A stretch of DNA of 64,000 nucleotides from Myotis daubentonii (lineage: Eukaryota; Chordata; Mammalia; Chiroptera; Vespertilionidae): assembly GCF_963259705.1 (NCBI RefSeq), contig NC_081850.1:34625799-34689798 (forward strand), given 5' to 3'. Of this stretch, positions 24,790-36,656 are shown one piece after another. Each line of letters opens with the position of its first letter. Position 1 is the stretch's first letter. The notes under the pieces were generated by a model that was given only the letters and a program-made list of their open reading frames with translations, was not told the DNA's origin and made no database searches. Position numbers and translations under genes: made by a program.

Positions 24790-24875
24790 ATACAAATTCA
24801 CTGCTATCTCTCCAAGGCCTTAGAGCGGCCTCTGGCACGTAGTAGGCACTCAATAAATGCTTGTGAAAGGAAAGG
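24790..24875 (+). repeat. MIR 3' fragment
   Basis: It contains GCACGTAGTAGGCACTCAAT and AAATGCTTGTGAA, the classic MIR tail. Confidence 0.85.
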
Positions 24876-25037
24876 AAGCCTGGAAATGGGTCTTCTAACT
24901 TTATGTTCCTTTGGGATGGGGTGGTTTGGGTATTTAAAAGAGAAGTATTAAATACCATTTGACTAATGTCTTGGGAAGCTGGAGGCTTGGCAAGAGATCA
25001 AAAGCCTTACTCAGCAACTCATTGATTTCTCTTTTAG

Positions 25038-25127
25038 ATGCAAGAAGGAAAAGGAGTAGCTTTCAGTGTTTCTCCTGGGAATTCTGAAATGCAAGCTGCC
25101 AGAAAAGAGTTCAGTTTGCCTATTATG
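25038..25127 (+). CDS. Possible internal exon (30 codons, phase 0-0)
   Basis: A good acceptor (pyrimidine-rich TTTCTCTTTTAG) is followed by a 90-nt stretch open in one frame (MQEGKGVAFSVSPGNSEM, then QAARKEFSLPIM) and a donor ATG|GTAATT. It lies 1.3 kb downstream of the CpG-island exon on the same strand. It can join in frame only with the alternative donor at 23743; with the better donor at 23753 it meets a stop. Splice-like signals of this quality also arise by chance, so this is a weak candidate. Confidence 0.2.
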
Positions 25128-25849
25128 GTAATTTTATTTAATCTGTAGCCAGGCTCAGAGAGAAACAGAAGCAGATTTTGAGATTTACACATTGCTTGGT
25201 ATCCTACGAATTTCTTTCCTACACGTGTGCGTTAAGAAATGTGCTAGGTTAAAGGTAACTAAGGATATAGACTCCACAGTGCGTTACCCAATGCCTGGTC
25301 TATGAGGATGTAATTATCTTACAGAGAGGAATAAGCTTTCCTTCAATGCAGTAAATCGAGTCTAGAGATGACCTCGGTGATATGTATTAAGCCAAACTAA
25401 TGGAAATGGAAAGAAAAATTCAAGCTAAGGCAGGCAGTCATTGTCACCAGATTTTAACTAAATTTCTTGGGAAAGAGTTATACAAGGAAGCAGAGAACTC
25501 TCAAACAACTTGAGTCCTGAAATGTGCTCTGTGTATGATCAGAGCTATTAAAGCTTGCTCGTCTTCTATGGAGAATTTTTGGAGAGAGACTATTCTGGAG
25601 TTTGTTTTTAGTAGCACATTTTATCTTATGACCAAATGGACCCCTGTGGATGGTGGCCAGGCAAAGCCAGCTTAAAACAAATTCTAATAAACTATTAGCA
25701 GAAAGATTCTGGTATACACAAATATCACAGATTTAGGAGCAAAATTTTGAATGGGTAGGATATCTCCTGGGATGAAGATTGGCCCAAATTCTTTAATGGA
25801 ATTAACGGTTTCTTAGCTCACATCTAGAATTAGTTGATAAACAAGTGTA

Positions 25850-26040
25850 CTCTGGAGTAACACTGACTGGGTTCAAGTGCTGATGCTACTTTTCATTAGC
25901 TGTGCTGCATTTAGCAAATTACTTAAGCTTGGGTGTTTTTCATCAGTAAAATAAGGGTGATAATACATGTTAAGTTATTAAATAAAATAATGCACACACC
26001 ATAGGTATAAATTAAGAGCCCAATAAGTGCTCAGTATTAT
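25850..26040 (+). repeat. MIR SINE
   Basis: It shows a near full-length MIR: GACTGGGTTCAAGTGCTGAT head, the TAAGCTTGGGTGTTTTTCATC core and the CAATAAGTGCTCAG tail. Confidence 0.85.
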
Positions 26041-27789
26041 TATTAATAATATATTTATGTTCTGTCCCCAAAAAACAGTTTCCTCCAGCTGTTCTGAGGG
26101 ATAGTTAGGCTGTATTTCTGTGAAGATATTCCAAACAAGACTTAAGTTAAATCTTGGAAAAATTGAATAATCTTTCATATTCCCAATCTTAATAGCTTGT
26201 GTAAAGAATGGAACAAAAAGACAAGTCAGTTTATTCTCTTTTCAAGCCCTCCGATATTGACAGTTATTTTGTGAATGGAACACACCAGGTCATCCAGCAA
26301 GTAATGTACGCCCGCTTGTGAACTCTGGGAAGACATTCATTCATTCCTTCTCTTCTTAAATATTTCTTGAGTCCTTATCCTACCAGGAGCCTGCCTGAGA
26401 GCATGTTTAATTCATCCTCCTGTCCCCAGAACTTTCCATAATACCTTGTATACTCAAGGCATCGATAATTTTTCCTTGAGTGAATCAGTGATCTAAATCA
26501 AGAATTTTAAAATCTTGCTAAAATAAGACTTAAGATGCCGTGAGCACTGAGAGCGCAGAATCTCAGTTGCGCCCAAATGATCGAGACACTGACTTTATTT
26601 ATTGGTGTTTTAAAATCCAGTCTATTCATTGGAAATTGGGGGTATAGTTTGGTCATTGGATCAGAAGATGACTGCCATGGGAAAGTTAGTTTGTTACAGT
26701 TTCCAAGAGGAGGGGACACAGCACACCGTGGGTGGGGGTGCAAGGAGAAGCGCCGGGCTTGGTCCAGAGGCAGAGGGAGACGTGGAACTGTGGGCGGGAG
26801 CCTTCCCTGTGGTTCTGTGGGAAGGAAGGGGTGCAGCAGGGTCAGCAGGTTTAGCATGGCTAGTTTGAGTGACGTCAGTGGGTTCTGGGGTGTAGAGGCT
26901 GTCCCTAGTTGTTTAGTGCCTGCCCAAGTGGAGAGAGGCCCTTGAGCATGAGAGACCAGTCAAGTTAGTGGTTGAGGGTGAGCCCTGGATTGGTTGGCGT
27001 GTGAAAAGTGTGCTTACAGGTGAGCTGTTTCTACCTCTAGGAATTGGCTAACCTGGGAGGGGCAGTCTTTCCAGGGGCAGCAAGGCCCCAAATGTCAAAG
27101 CATCGGAATACAGAAAATAAGGACATGGTTCATAGGAGGGAGAATCCTAATCCCAGGGGATTAGTAAGTATGCAGATGGGAGTGGATGTCTGCTAGGCTC
27201 GGAGGGGCTGTAGGTGGGAAGGGCCTGCAGATAAAGTCTTGAGTTCAGGTGATGGGAAAAGTATATAAAGTGTTTTCATAGCTCAAGTGTATGAAAGAAC
27301 TGGAAAATGAAGGGGAAACAAAAAAGGTGGGAGTGGGCCTGCTTTCCACCTCCTTCTCCAAATGCTGGGGGCTGCGGGAGAAAGACAAGAGCCGAGACTA
27401 TGTCGCACCAAGGCCAAGGGTAGAGTGATCTCCAGGAGAGACGATAGAACATTTTCTCTTTCTCAGTTTAGATTTGTCTTTCAATTAATCTGGAAGAGTT
27501 TGGAAAATATCTACATAAGCCACATAGACAGTCAAGTATAAAAATGCAGTGATTTTGTCTCTGAGATACTGTAAAAGGATTCTAGGGGTTTTGTTCCGTA
27601 GTAGTTGCTCATCTCATTAGAGGAGGAAAAAAAGGAACAGAGGAAAAGCCAGAGAAAAACATCCTTTGTATCACATAGAAGTTTTAATCTTCCTTCATTA
27701 AATTCTGCGAAAACAGAGTTAGTAAATTGAGGCCTATGGACAGACTCCTGAAGTCAGTCACCTACATACTATATCAATATTCATTACTT
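26041..27789. other. Unannotated region
   Basis: No recognisable gene. 26540-27250 is G-rich on the + strand and may be an old LTR-type repeat, but I could not place it. Overlapping frames at 26507-26945 on both strands have no domain signature. Confidence 0.45.
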
Positions 27790-28205
27790 TTCATTCAACA
27801 AATAGTTATTGCACACATCTTCATGCTAATCACTGTGCAAGCAATAAATGAGCTGCATAAAAACCCATCTCTATGGAGCTAATATTTTAGTCAGGGAGGA
27901 CAATAGCCAAAGACACAGCAAGATAATTTCAGATCAAGATAAATGTTTTGAATAAAATGAGCAGAATGGAAAAAAAGAGACATAGAGAGAGAGGGAAGCC
28001 AAGTTTAGATAGTGTGCTCGGTGAAGGTCTCTCTGGGGAAATAATATTTGATATGAGGCAGGAAGGATGAAAGGAGCCAGCTAAGCAAAGAGCTGGAGGA
28101 AAAGTGTTACAGGCAGAAGGAAAGACAGTGAAAAGGCTCTGAGGCTAGGGGTTGGTGTGTTTGAGATGGTCAGTGTAGCTGATACTTGTTAAGAGGGATG
28201 GGGAG
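27790..28205 (+). repeat. L2-like ancient repeat
   Basis: The succession CATTCAACAAATAGTTATTG, GGAGCTAATATTTTAGTCAG, AAGGTCTCTCTGGGGAAATA, GGAGCCAGCTAAGC, GAAAAGGCTCTGAGGC matches a common mammalian-wide repeat of the L2 class. Diverged, non-coding. Confidence 0.65.
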
Positions 28206-28214
28206 TAATTCAAG

Positions 28215-28850
28215 TTGGAGTTAGCATTCCAGTTATTGGAGCATAACAAGCTACCTGTACACTTGGTGACTTAAAATAACTATTTTATAGTGTTCTTGAC
28301 GCTGTGGGTTAGGAACAGGCAGTGCTTGGCCAGGTGATCTTTTGCTCCTTATGACATCAACTGGGGGTTCTCTTCGGCCCTCAGCTGGTGGCCAGATTGG
28401 TCTGGAAGAGCCAAGAAGGCTTCATTCACCTGACCTGGTATCTGGGCAGGTGTGATGGCTAATTTTTTTGTGTTAATTGGGTGGGCTGTGTGCCCAGATA
28501 TTTATTCAAACATTGTCCTGGATGTTTCTGTGAGGGTGTTTTGGGTGAGATGGTTTAAATTGGTGACTTTGAGTAAAGCAGGTTACCCTCCAGAATGTGG
28601 GTGGGCCTCGTCTAATTAGTAGAAGGAGCTAATAGAACAAAGACTGATCTTCCCTGAGCAAATAAGGATTCTGCCGGCAGTGCTTTAACTGCAACACTGG
28701 CTCTTCCCTGGGCCTTCCCCCTGCCAGCCTACCCTGCAGATTTTGAACTTGCCAGTTTCCGTAATTGTTTGGGTTCATTCCTTGAAATAAATCACTTTCT
28801 GTCAATATGCAAACTTTAGGGTTTTGTGTCTTGGGAGAGCCTCAAATAAT
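28215..28850. mobile_element. Ancient LTR-type repeats (two segments)
   Basis: 28215-28430 has the GTGACTTAAAATAACTATTT block seen in mammalian-wide LTR repeats. 28441-28850 starts GTGATGGCTAATTTTTTTGT, continues with CAGATATTTATTCAAACATT and GGGTGGGCCTCGTCTAATTA, and carries AATAAATCACTTTCT near its end, the usual place of an LTR polyadenylation signal. I read these as old endogenous-retrovirus LTR remnants (ERVL/MaLR-like). No viral coding sequence is present. The exact families are uncertain. Confidence 0.55.
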
Positions 28851-28900
28851 ACAATGGCGATGACTGAAAGACTAGGACTCTCAGTGGGGAGCCCTCACAC

Positions 28901-29108
28901 CAGGGGTCCTCAAACTACGGTCTGTGGGCCACATGCAAATACAAATACTGTATTTGTTCCCGCTTTGTTTTTTTACTTCAAAATAAGATATGTGCAGTGT
29001 GCATAGGAATTTGTTCATAGTTTTTTTTTTTTTAAACTATAGTCGGGCCCTCCAAAGGTCTGAGGGACAGTGAGCTGGCCCCCTGTTTAAAAAGTTTGAG
29101 GACCCCTG
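28901..29108. mobile_element. Non-autonomous hAT element with perfect 8-bp TSD
   Basis: The terminal inverted repeats are CAGGGGTCCTCAAACT at the left and AGTTTGAGGACCCCTG at the right. The 8 bp CCTCACAC flank both ends (28893-28900 and 29109-29116) without mismatch. At 208 bp with no frame it is a MITE. The intact duplication shows no rearrangement since insertion. Confidence 0.95.
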
Positions 29109-29116
29109 CCTCACAC

Positions 29117-30008
29117 CATAGACTTCTCCCATGGAGACTCATGGTTCCAAGTGGGGGTTTTCTAGCAGATAAAGCCGGAGCTGCGTATGGGTATTGTTTG
29201 TGACCCATTCCTGGCAATTAATTGACATCACCTATGTCATGCTCTATTGGCCAGAGCAGTTACAGGCCTGCCCAGGTTCAGGGGAAGAGGATGTAAACTT
29301 CCCCACTTTGTGGGAGACTGTCAGAGAAATTGAGGACAGTGCTATAACAGTGTCATGTGGAAGGTGATTCTCATTCATTCACTCTCTCTTTCTCCCTCTT
29401 GCACTCTTGTTTTAGTGGGGAGGGGGACTGTAATAACAGCCCTCTTCGTCACCATCACTGAAAAAGCTGTCCAGGGAGCATGAGTTTTGATGTGCACCCC
29501 AATAAACTTCCGAATTCTTCCCTCATAATTTGAACCTGTCCCCACTCCCAAAAGGAAAAACACATGCAGGCCCACCACTTGGGCAGAACAGCCCGGAAAA
29601 CACCTTCTCTGTAGGCAAGCACACCAGGAAGCAAGAGATGAGGTGGCCGGCCTGAACGGGTTCCTGTCCTTCTCCCCTGTGCATCAATCAAGAGAACCCT
29701 GGGTGGGGAAAGAGGCTAGAATTGTTACGGGGGCTCAGTATTTCTCAGTGCAGCATGAATAGCATATGTGCTGAGACCTTCTTCATTGTGAGAGACATTG
29801 CAGAATGGTTAGCACCGTGGTTCCTTCCCAGTAAATGCCAGCAACCCCCACGCTTGTGCCCCAGTTACTGTGACAGTGAACAACAGCCTTCATGCAAGCG
29901 AGCAAAACTCCTTTCACATGGACACAGGAGGGAGGACCAATGCACAGTCCCGTCCCCTGACCTCTCCCCTCCCCATAACCACAACCTTGGACACTCCCAC
30001 ACTTCTCC
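29117..30008. other. Unannotated region
   Basis: No recognised repeat or exon. Frames at 29375-29578, 29455-29691 and 29722-30063 lack support. Confidence 0.45.
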
Positions 30009-30016
30009 ATCTAAAC

Positions 30017-30322
30017 CAGCGGTTCTCAACCTGTGGGTCGCGACCCCTTTGGGGGTCGAATGACCCTTTCACAGGGGTTGCCTAAGACCATCGGAAAACA
30101 CATATATAATTACATATTGTTTTTGTGATTCATCCCTATGCTTTAATTATGTTCCATTTGTAACAATGAAAATACATCCTGCATATCAGATATTTACATT
30201 ACGGTTCATAGCAGTAGCAAAATTACAGTCATGAAGTAGCAACGAAAATAATTTTATGGTTGGGTCACAACATGAGGAACTGTATTAAAGGGTCGTGGCA
30301 TTAGGAAGGTTGAGAACCACTG
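30017..30322. mobile_element. Non-autonomous hAT element, 306 bp
   Basis: The ends are CAGCGGTTCTCAACCTGTGG at the left and GAAGGTTGAGAACCACTG at the right, inverted copies typical of hAT. The flanks ATCTAAAC (30009-30016) and ATCTAGAG (30323-30330) match at six of eight positions, a decayed 8-bp duplication, suggesting it is older than the element at 28901. No transposase frame. Confidence 0.88.
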
Positions 30323-30330
30323 ATCTAGAG

Positions 30331-31242
30331 TATCTGAAAGACACCACATAGATCTTTGGCACGGTGGCTTCCTCTCACAAACAGTAGACCACTGCTTGTA
30401 TTCACAGTCACAACCCACCATTTCATCCCAGCAACTATTTAGATATTGTGGTTGCACGGAAGAGTTGTTAACGCATGTGAAATAGTCAGAATCCTGCCAA
30501 GTAACTCCTTCCTTTTATTGTTATTTTACCAAGAGCAACGTTTACATGATTTCATTATAGCTTTCCAAGAAATAAACTTAATGCCCCTACACTGAGACTT
30601 TCAGCTGGACCTGCCTTTGTGTTCCAGCATGATGGGCGCATCAATGGAGAGAAAGCATTTCCTTCCCCTGTCAGGCTGTAGTGGTACCTCGAATGGATGA
30701 CAAATGGAAAACCGTCCAAGGCCCCTGTGTATCTGAGTCTAAAGACACCAGAAGTGAAACCAGATGAAAAGACTTGTTTTCATGGTCAAATAAAGACCCT
30801 CTAACATCCCTTTCTCCTCCCATTTTCAATAGTGGTACTAAGATGGAATCTGTATTCAGCTGACGAATAAATCAGTTCAAAGACAGGCAATCCGATGATT
30901 AATACTTTCAGTCAATGCCACTGAAAAGAGAAACAATGTGGATCTGGGGAGTAAATTGTAAAATTGTAGATAGCACCATAGAGCCTCATTTTAAGAATTA
31001 GCACTGAAATAATATATGATAAAAAAAAAGCATTAATACTGAAACCAAGAGGCTATTGAGCAAGAAAAGGACACATCACTGACAACATATTTGTGCTTTG
31101 TGTTGTGTTGTGACTGGCCCCTGGATATTTGAAATAATGAGGCTCAAAACCATGTGCCAGACCAGCACCGCCCTGATGGTGAAAATCCCTCTTCACTGCT
31201 TCCTGCCTCTCCCTGGGTCACAGACAGGAGCACCTTTCCGGG
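30331..31242. other. Unannotated region
   Basis: No recognised gene or repeat across about 0.9 kb. Confidence 0.45.
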
Positions 31243-31260
31243 CCCCCCCCCCCCCCCCCC
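31243..31260. repeat. Poly-C tract (18 nt)
   Basis: An uninterrupted run of C. Such tracts are prone to sequencing length error. Confidence 0.9.
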
Positions 31261-31571
31261 AAGGGTTTGAAGTGGATTAAGGAGTGAGTCCATTCTGTCA
31301 TCAGGATCCCATCTTCCCAGGGTTTTCCTCCCTCAAAATCCCTATGCCTGGGCCTGGGGCTTTCCCCACCCCCCAGAATTCCTTTTCCTTCCAGCCTGAG
31401 GTTTCCACCTGAAGAGTTTCTGATAAAAGGTTTACCCAGCGCATTAGCATTTTAATAGACAAATCCATGCCTCAGAGCAATGACTTTAGATTCTTGAATA
31501 GGGTCTTTCTTTCAGGTCTGAGAGATCACTGGGTATCCCAGATCACTCTCTGATTATTATATTTATTTATC

Positions 31572-31572
<1 letters not shown>

Positions 31573-31605
<33 letters not shown>
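31573..31605. repeat. (TTA)n microsatellite
   Basis: About eleven TTA units preceded by TTTA units. The sequence just downstream (31606-31690, with CTCACAGTAACCTGGAGGGT) looks like a MIR remnant. Confidence 0.92.
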
Positions 31606-31606
<1 letters not shown>

Positions 31607-31690
31607 GCTAAACTACTCTCTTATTGTGGGTGCTAGACACATTATCTCTAGCCTCACAGTAACCTGGAGGGTAGAAATATCAGAAATTTC

Positions 31691-32449
31691 CAGGTTATTT
31701 TATGGGTTCATTTTGTCTCAGATATATTGTCCTCAAAACCTGTACTCCCCACTTTCCATGGCACCCACCTAGGGTTTAGTTGTCATCTTTAACCCAGAGT
31801 AAAGCTGGACTTCTAGCCACAGACCCAAAGTTGCATTTGTCTGTAGACTAAGAAGAAATTTTAAAAGTTATTTCCTTTTGGTTAATAAGTACATAACCAA
31901 GTTGGAATCACAGGCTACAAATCACAAGTGTATTTAATGAGACACCTTCCGAGGAAGGGGAGGCAGTTGACTCAAATGCTTTTGAGAATATGAATGAGAA
32001 GCTTTAAGCATATTTTCAAATTAGGAACCATAAAGGCGGAAAGAATAAAGAGCACTAGCCAGGTCAGCTGAGAGGACTGTTTGAGCTACACGTATTCTAA
32101 ATATTGTCATCACGAAATTGGGTTCCTGGTCAGTCTCTTTGGTAAGATGGATAAAAAGGTCTCCAGGAACACTTCATCTTTAACTATAGAATGCTTATTG
32201 TAATCTTCTGGGAAATATAAGTCAACCTTGAGGCTCTATGAGAACTGAAAAACTGGTTTAACATATTTGTTTCCAGAAATTGTATTTATTTATGATGTGT
32301 TTATTTTAGAAAATTGCATTTGTTAGCATGTTTATTGTAGAAAATTGAATTTATTCACCTCATTGTGTTGTACACAGCAGCACTGAGATGAACAGCTTTC
32401 TCACTTTCTTCAGTAACTCTCCCCATACCAGTGACAGGAATTCATTTCA
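31691..32449. other. Unannotated AT-rich region
   Basis: No recognised repeat or gene. A loose internal repetition of a TTTATT...GAAAATTG motif occurs at 32270-32360. Confidence 0.45.
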
Positions 32450-33010
32450 TTTGTTGATTCATGCAATCCATATTCATTGCACACCGAGTAGGAGCCAGGC
32501 ACTGTTCAAGACCCTGGGGAAATAGCAGTGTATTAGTTACCTGTTTAGTGGCTTAAAACAACACACACTGATGATCCCACCGCCTCTGTGGGCAGGAATC
32601 GGGGCATGACGTCAGCGGTCCTCTGCTCAGGGTGTCAGAGGCTCAGTCAGGGCTCTGGCCGGGGCTGGGAACAGGAGCCCCCGCAAAGCCCACGCGTGTG
32701 GGTGCTGGCTCTGCTCACCTCATCAGGGCTGCTCTCTGAACTGCATCAGGGCTGCAGTTCCTGGTTGCCGGTTCACCAGAGGTCACCTTCAGGTTCTTAG
32801 CAGATAGGCCTGCCCAGCTTGGCACCTCATTCCATCAAAACCAGCCAGAGAGAGTCTGTTAGCAAGATGAACGTCTCAATCTTACGTGGCCTAACCTTGG
32901 AAGTAACATCCATGACTTTGTTGTAGTTATTGATCTTCGGCCACTCCATCCTCCAGGGGAAAGGATTCCATAATGGCATGAAGTTGGAGACCGGGCTCCT
33001 TGAGGGCCAT
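32450..33010. repeat. L2-like fragment followed by LTR-like repeat
   Basis: 32450-32530 carries GCCAGGCACTGTTCAAGACC, an L2-type signature. From 32531 the blocks GTGGCTTAAAACAACACACA, TCTGTGGGCAGGAATCGGGG and a CCAGCCAGAGAGAGTCTGTT segment follow a widespread mammalian medium-reiteration repeat (probably LTR-derived). Family not certain. Frames at 32588-32800 (+) and 32827-33339 (-) lie partly in this repeat and are not genes. Confidence 0.5.
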
Positions 33011-33669
33011 CTGAGAGTCTGCCTGCCACAAGGAATGAGCAAACCAAAGCCACCACTTCTACAGAGCACACGCGCTCTGGTGCCATGGGGGAAGCATCGG
33101 GGTTGCTGTCTGCGCTGCACTTCCGATAGGCCTATTGGACAAAAAACGTATTTGTGCTTCTGACACAAATTGTTAAACACCACGTGAAGTATGTTTTTTT
33201 TTTCCAAATGACTTATCAGATGTCGTCCTGTCCTGAAACTCGCAGGGAGCCAGCGGTTGCGCTGCAGAACTGAAGCATGTGTATACAACAGCAGAAGACA
33301 GCCCTTAGCAGAGCTGCACTGGTCACTGCAACAGAACATAAGCTCCAGCTGCTTTTGGTTCTAGATCCTGCGCTGCACTGTGGGTAGCTGGCCAGGGGAG
33401 GCCCCTGTTGATGAAGACAAATACCCTTGTGGTGCCGGCTGTTGGATTTTTAGGGAGCTCTCCTTAGTCCTGACTTCATTCCTTGTCCTCAGGGCTTAGT
33501 AGCTTGTCTCTGCAGGGAAGAGGTGTGTGGAAGGTAAATTTTGCCTTGTGTGTGTGTTCTCACGCTGAATACTTTTATTAAATCACTAGCAGGGGAGCCA
33601 GAGTGAGCTGCTGTTTCAAATACTAGAAATTAAAGTGACGTTTTATAGAGTGAAGCAAAGAAGTGTGTA

Positions 33670-33830
33670 CAGGATGGGAAAGGAAAAAGAGAGAGAGAAA
33701 ATGGACAGAAGGAGAGAGGAAGGGAGAAGGGAGGGAGGGAAGGAGGAAAGGGAAAGGACAGAAGAAAGGAAAGAAGGAAGGAGGAAGCAAAGAGGGGAAG
33801 AAGAAAGTAAGGGAAGAGGACCGGAAGCTG
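33670..33830. repeat. GA-rich polypurine tract
   Basis: About 160 bases almost purely A/G on the + strand, with GGGA/GGAA units. It generates spurious Lys/Glu/Arg-rich open frames on + and Ser/Leu/Pro-rich ones on -. Confidence 0.9.
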
Positions 33831-35750
33831 GACCCTTACTGTGGACTTGCTGCATCTTGCCAGATAAATAAGTGGTACACTCCATGGACATTGCTGTGAT
33901 CTGTACTGGCCATGGTTTAGGGCTTTAAATCATTATCTAAAACATGTCTTACGAACCTTGAAATTTCCCCAGTCGTGCGTTTAGAATTTAATTTTTAAAA
34001 GACATGGATGGAGATAGACTGTGGACAGGCTTGAGAGAACACCCGCGCCTTGGATTTCAGGTATCAGAAACATCAAAGATGAATGAAAAGCCATAGCTCA
34101 GAAAGGGAAGAGGAAGTGGATCTGAGCTGTGTGCAGTGCTCTTAGCCTCACCAAGTCTGGCTGATAACACCGCAGGTTAATGTGAGGTACCCTGCAGGGA
34201 CTTGGAAAAAATTGAGGCGCAATTTTCAGGACCTGCCCTAAGACATCGGAGGAAAGAGCAGAGCTGAGATGCACACCCACTCACTGGGGGGCTAGTGTCT
34301 GAAGCGCCGTAATGCTTCTCTGTGCTTGGGAAACGAAAGGCCTGTGTAATTGCTTCCCGTCTTTGCTTTGGATAAAGCCTATTTCCCCTTACAAGGAAAC
34401 CCATTTCTGATTTCTTTTTTTTTTTCTTCCTCAGAGAAGGAGTTTTTTTTATCCTGTTTCCACAGATGTCAGGCCCTTCAGAATATGAATTGTATTTCCT
34501 TAGATTTTTTAGGAATATCAGATCAGAAGAGCAGAGAGCATGTCAACTGTAGGCAATGGATATTGATTTCCTAACCTATAGAATAATAAGAGCCTTAGAG
34601 GAGAGTGTGGTGCAGAGCGGTGGATGAATCTTCAGGCTTACCTAGCAGGTACTTGCTAGAGCCAGGGCGGGAGCCCAGCTCCCCGATGCCCAGTTCCGCG
34701 CTCCCTGCCACAGGCTCCTTAGGGTCACACTCTCATAGCCGCCTCATAGGATTTTTATCTCTTGACTCGCAGGAATAGTTGTGATTTTTCTTTTTCATAT
34801 TCAAGAGGGCTTTGTCTGTCTGTTTCAGAAAGCATTTGATTCCCTGATGTTCTATTTAGAATGGCAATACACTTTCTTATGTTGAAGCATTTCATCAGTT
34901 CTGCTTTCTTTGCATTTCCCCATACTATGATGTGGCCCTTTACTTTCAGCTTTGTAAGGTCATGGCTTGTGTCTTGACCTTTTCTACATTTCTAGGAAGA
35001 TGTACAGTAGGACCTGGTTCTAGTGGGTATAGTGATGCAGCTTCTGGGTCAGAAAGTGCAAGTTTTTCTAGGAAAATATGGACCTAGAACCCATATGAGC
35101 TTTACTCAGCCATTAATACAGTGAGAGAATTTTTCTGTCACCGTTTTAGAAAATTAATCAAGTTTCTCCTTGCTTTTATGAGTTAATTTTGTTCCACTTG
35201 GAGTAAACTTTCTAATCATAACGTGTGCCTGCACTTTAAAATAAAAAAAAAAAATAACATGACAAGAGAAGGGAGTCAGTGGAGCTAACTTGCAATGTCT
35301 ACCTCAACAAAGCATCATTTAATGTAATCATCTCTAAGCTTTCACATACTTCCCCCACCCCACTTCTTTCTTAAATGTGTTGTCATGTTTTTAGTTAGTA
35401 TAGTTCACATGGGGCCAAACATATTTGCAATCTTCAGCTAGCACCCACCTTTCAGAACAGCCCTGAAATTTCTAACAAACCTAGAAGTTTCCCTTAGAAA
35501 GCTAGGGAGGAAAGTTTTCTCAATGTAGCTTAGATCCCAATAAATAGGGACTTCATGCCATTTGCAGCAGAATGATTCCTACTCTTGATCATTTGATCTA
35601 AGAGGAACAGAGACTGTTGTCAGAGGTTGGTGGACCTAGAGTCTGCAGCTTATGAAAAGGTGCCTTCTTGCCCTTATACCTCTTAACATGTCCTCCTTGA
35701 CTATCTCCTTGGAGACCTCTAGCTCTTAAATTTATAGAGTGAAATTTCTA
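33831..35750. other. Unannotated region
   Basis: About 1.9 kb with no confident gene or repeat. Small frames at 34098-34280, 34177-34404 and 34350-34574 are unsupported. Confidence 0.45.
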
Positions 35751-35757
35751 AGCCAAA

Positions 35758-36076
35758 AAAAGCCAGTCAGAGAAAGACAATTATCACATGATCCAACTCA
35801 TATGTGGAATCTACTGAACAGAATAAACTGATGAACAAAATAGATCCAGAGACCTAGAAGCATGGAACAGACTGTCAAATCTCAGAGGAAAGGTGCGGGT
35901 GGGTGGGAAGAGATCTACTAAAGAACGTGTATGCATATATGTATACATAACCCATGACACAGACAATAAGGTGGTGAAGGCCTGGGGTAGGTGGCTGGCG
36001 TGGGCTAGAAGAGGTCAATTGGGGGATAAAAGGGAACATATATAATACTTTTAACAAAGATTAAACAAAATAAAAT
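35758..36076 (+). mobile_element. LINE-1 3' end (5'-truncated)
   Basis: It follows the bat L1 terminus: GTCAGAGAAAGACAATTATC (end of ORF2), ACTCATATGTGGAATCTACT, a G-rich 3' UTR stretch (GGTGCGGGTGGGTGGGAAGA), then AACATATATAATACTTTTAA and an A-rich end. Confidence 0.88.
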
Positions 36077-36203
36077 TCATTGTTATGTTTTTAAAAGATA
36101 CCAGTAATATATACAGAATAAGAGGCAAGAAACATGACACAGATAAACTGAGGCATGAGAGGCAGAGTAGTGAAGGCTTGAAAGAAGCACAAACCCCTGT
36201 CCA

Positions 36204-36656
36204 TCCTACCTAATAAAGAGGAAATATGCTAATTGACCCTCACACCATCGCAAAGATGGCGGCACCCACACCCAATAAGGACGGATTATGCTAATTGACT
36301 GCCCAGCCCTCAAAGATGGCGGTGCCCACAGCCACAAGATGGCAGCGCCCAGCCTTAGCCCTGCCTGGGCTGCAAGCACGCCACAAGGTGGGCCTAGCCG
36401 CTGCATGCACCTGCCTCCGGAGTCCCCCAGTCCCCTCAGCCCCCCAGCTGCCCAGGGCCAGCCCGGGGCACAGGTAACCAGGGCTGGCCGAGGCTTGCGC
36501 TGCTGGCAGTGGGAGCAGCAGAGGTGTGATGGGTCGTCACCTTCCCCTCATCACTGAGTCACCTCCCGCCCCCGAGAGCTCCCAGACTGTGAGAGGGGCT
36601 CCCGGGCTGAGGGACCCCCACTCCAGTGCATGAATTTTCATGCACCAGGCCTCTAG
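36204..36656 (+). mobile_element. HeliBat-type Helitron, 453 bp
   Basis: It begins TCCTACCTAATAAAGAGGAA right after an A (36203) and ends CTAG followed by T (36657), the precise A/T Helitron junction. The terminal hairpin GTGCATGAATTTTCATGCAC is present about 10 nt before CTAG. The 5' third contains three copies of an AAGATGGCRG motif (about 36251, 36312, 36336). The element is non-autonomous. Confidence 0.93.

Noticed and set aside
33635..33899. Lys/Glu/Arg-rich and Ser/Leu-rich frames
   Set aside because: Direct translation of a polypurine tract.
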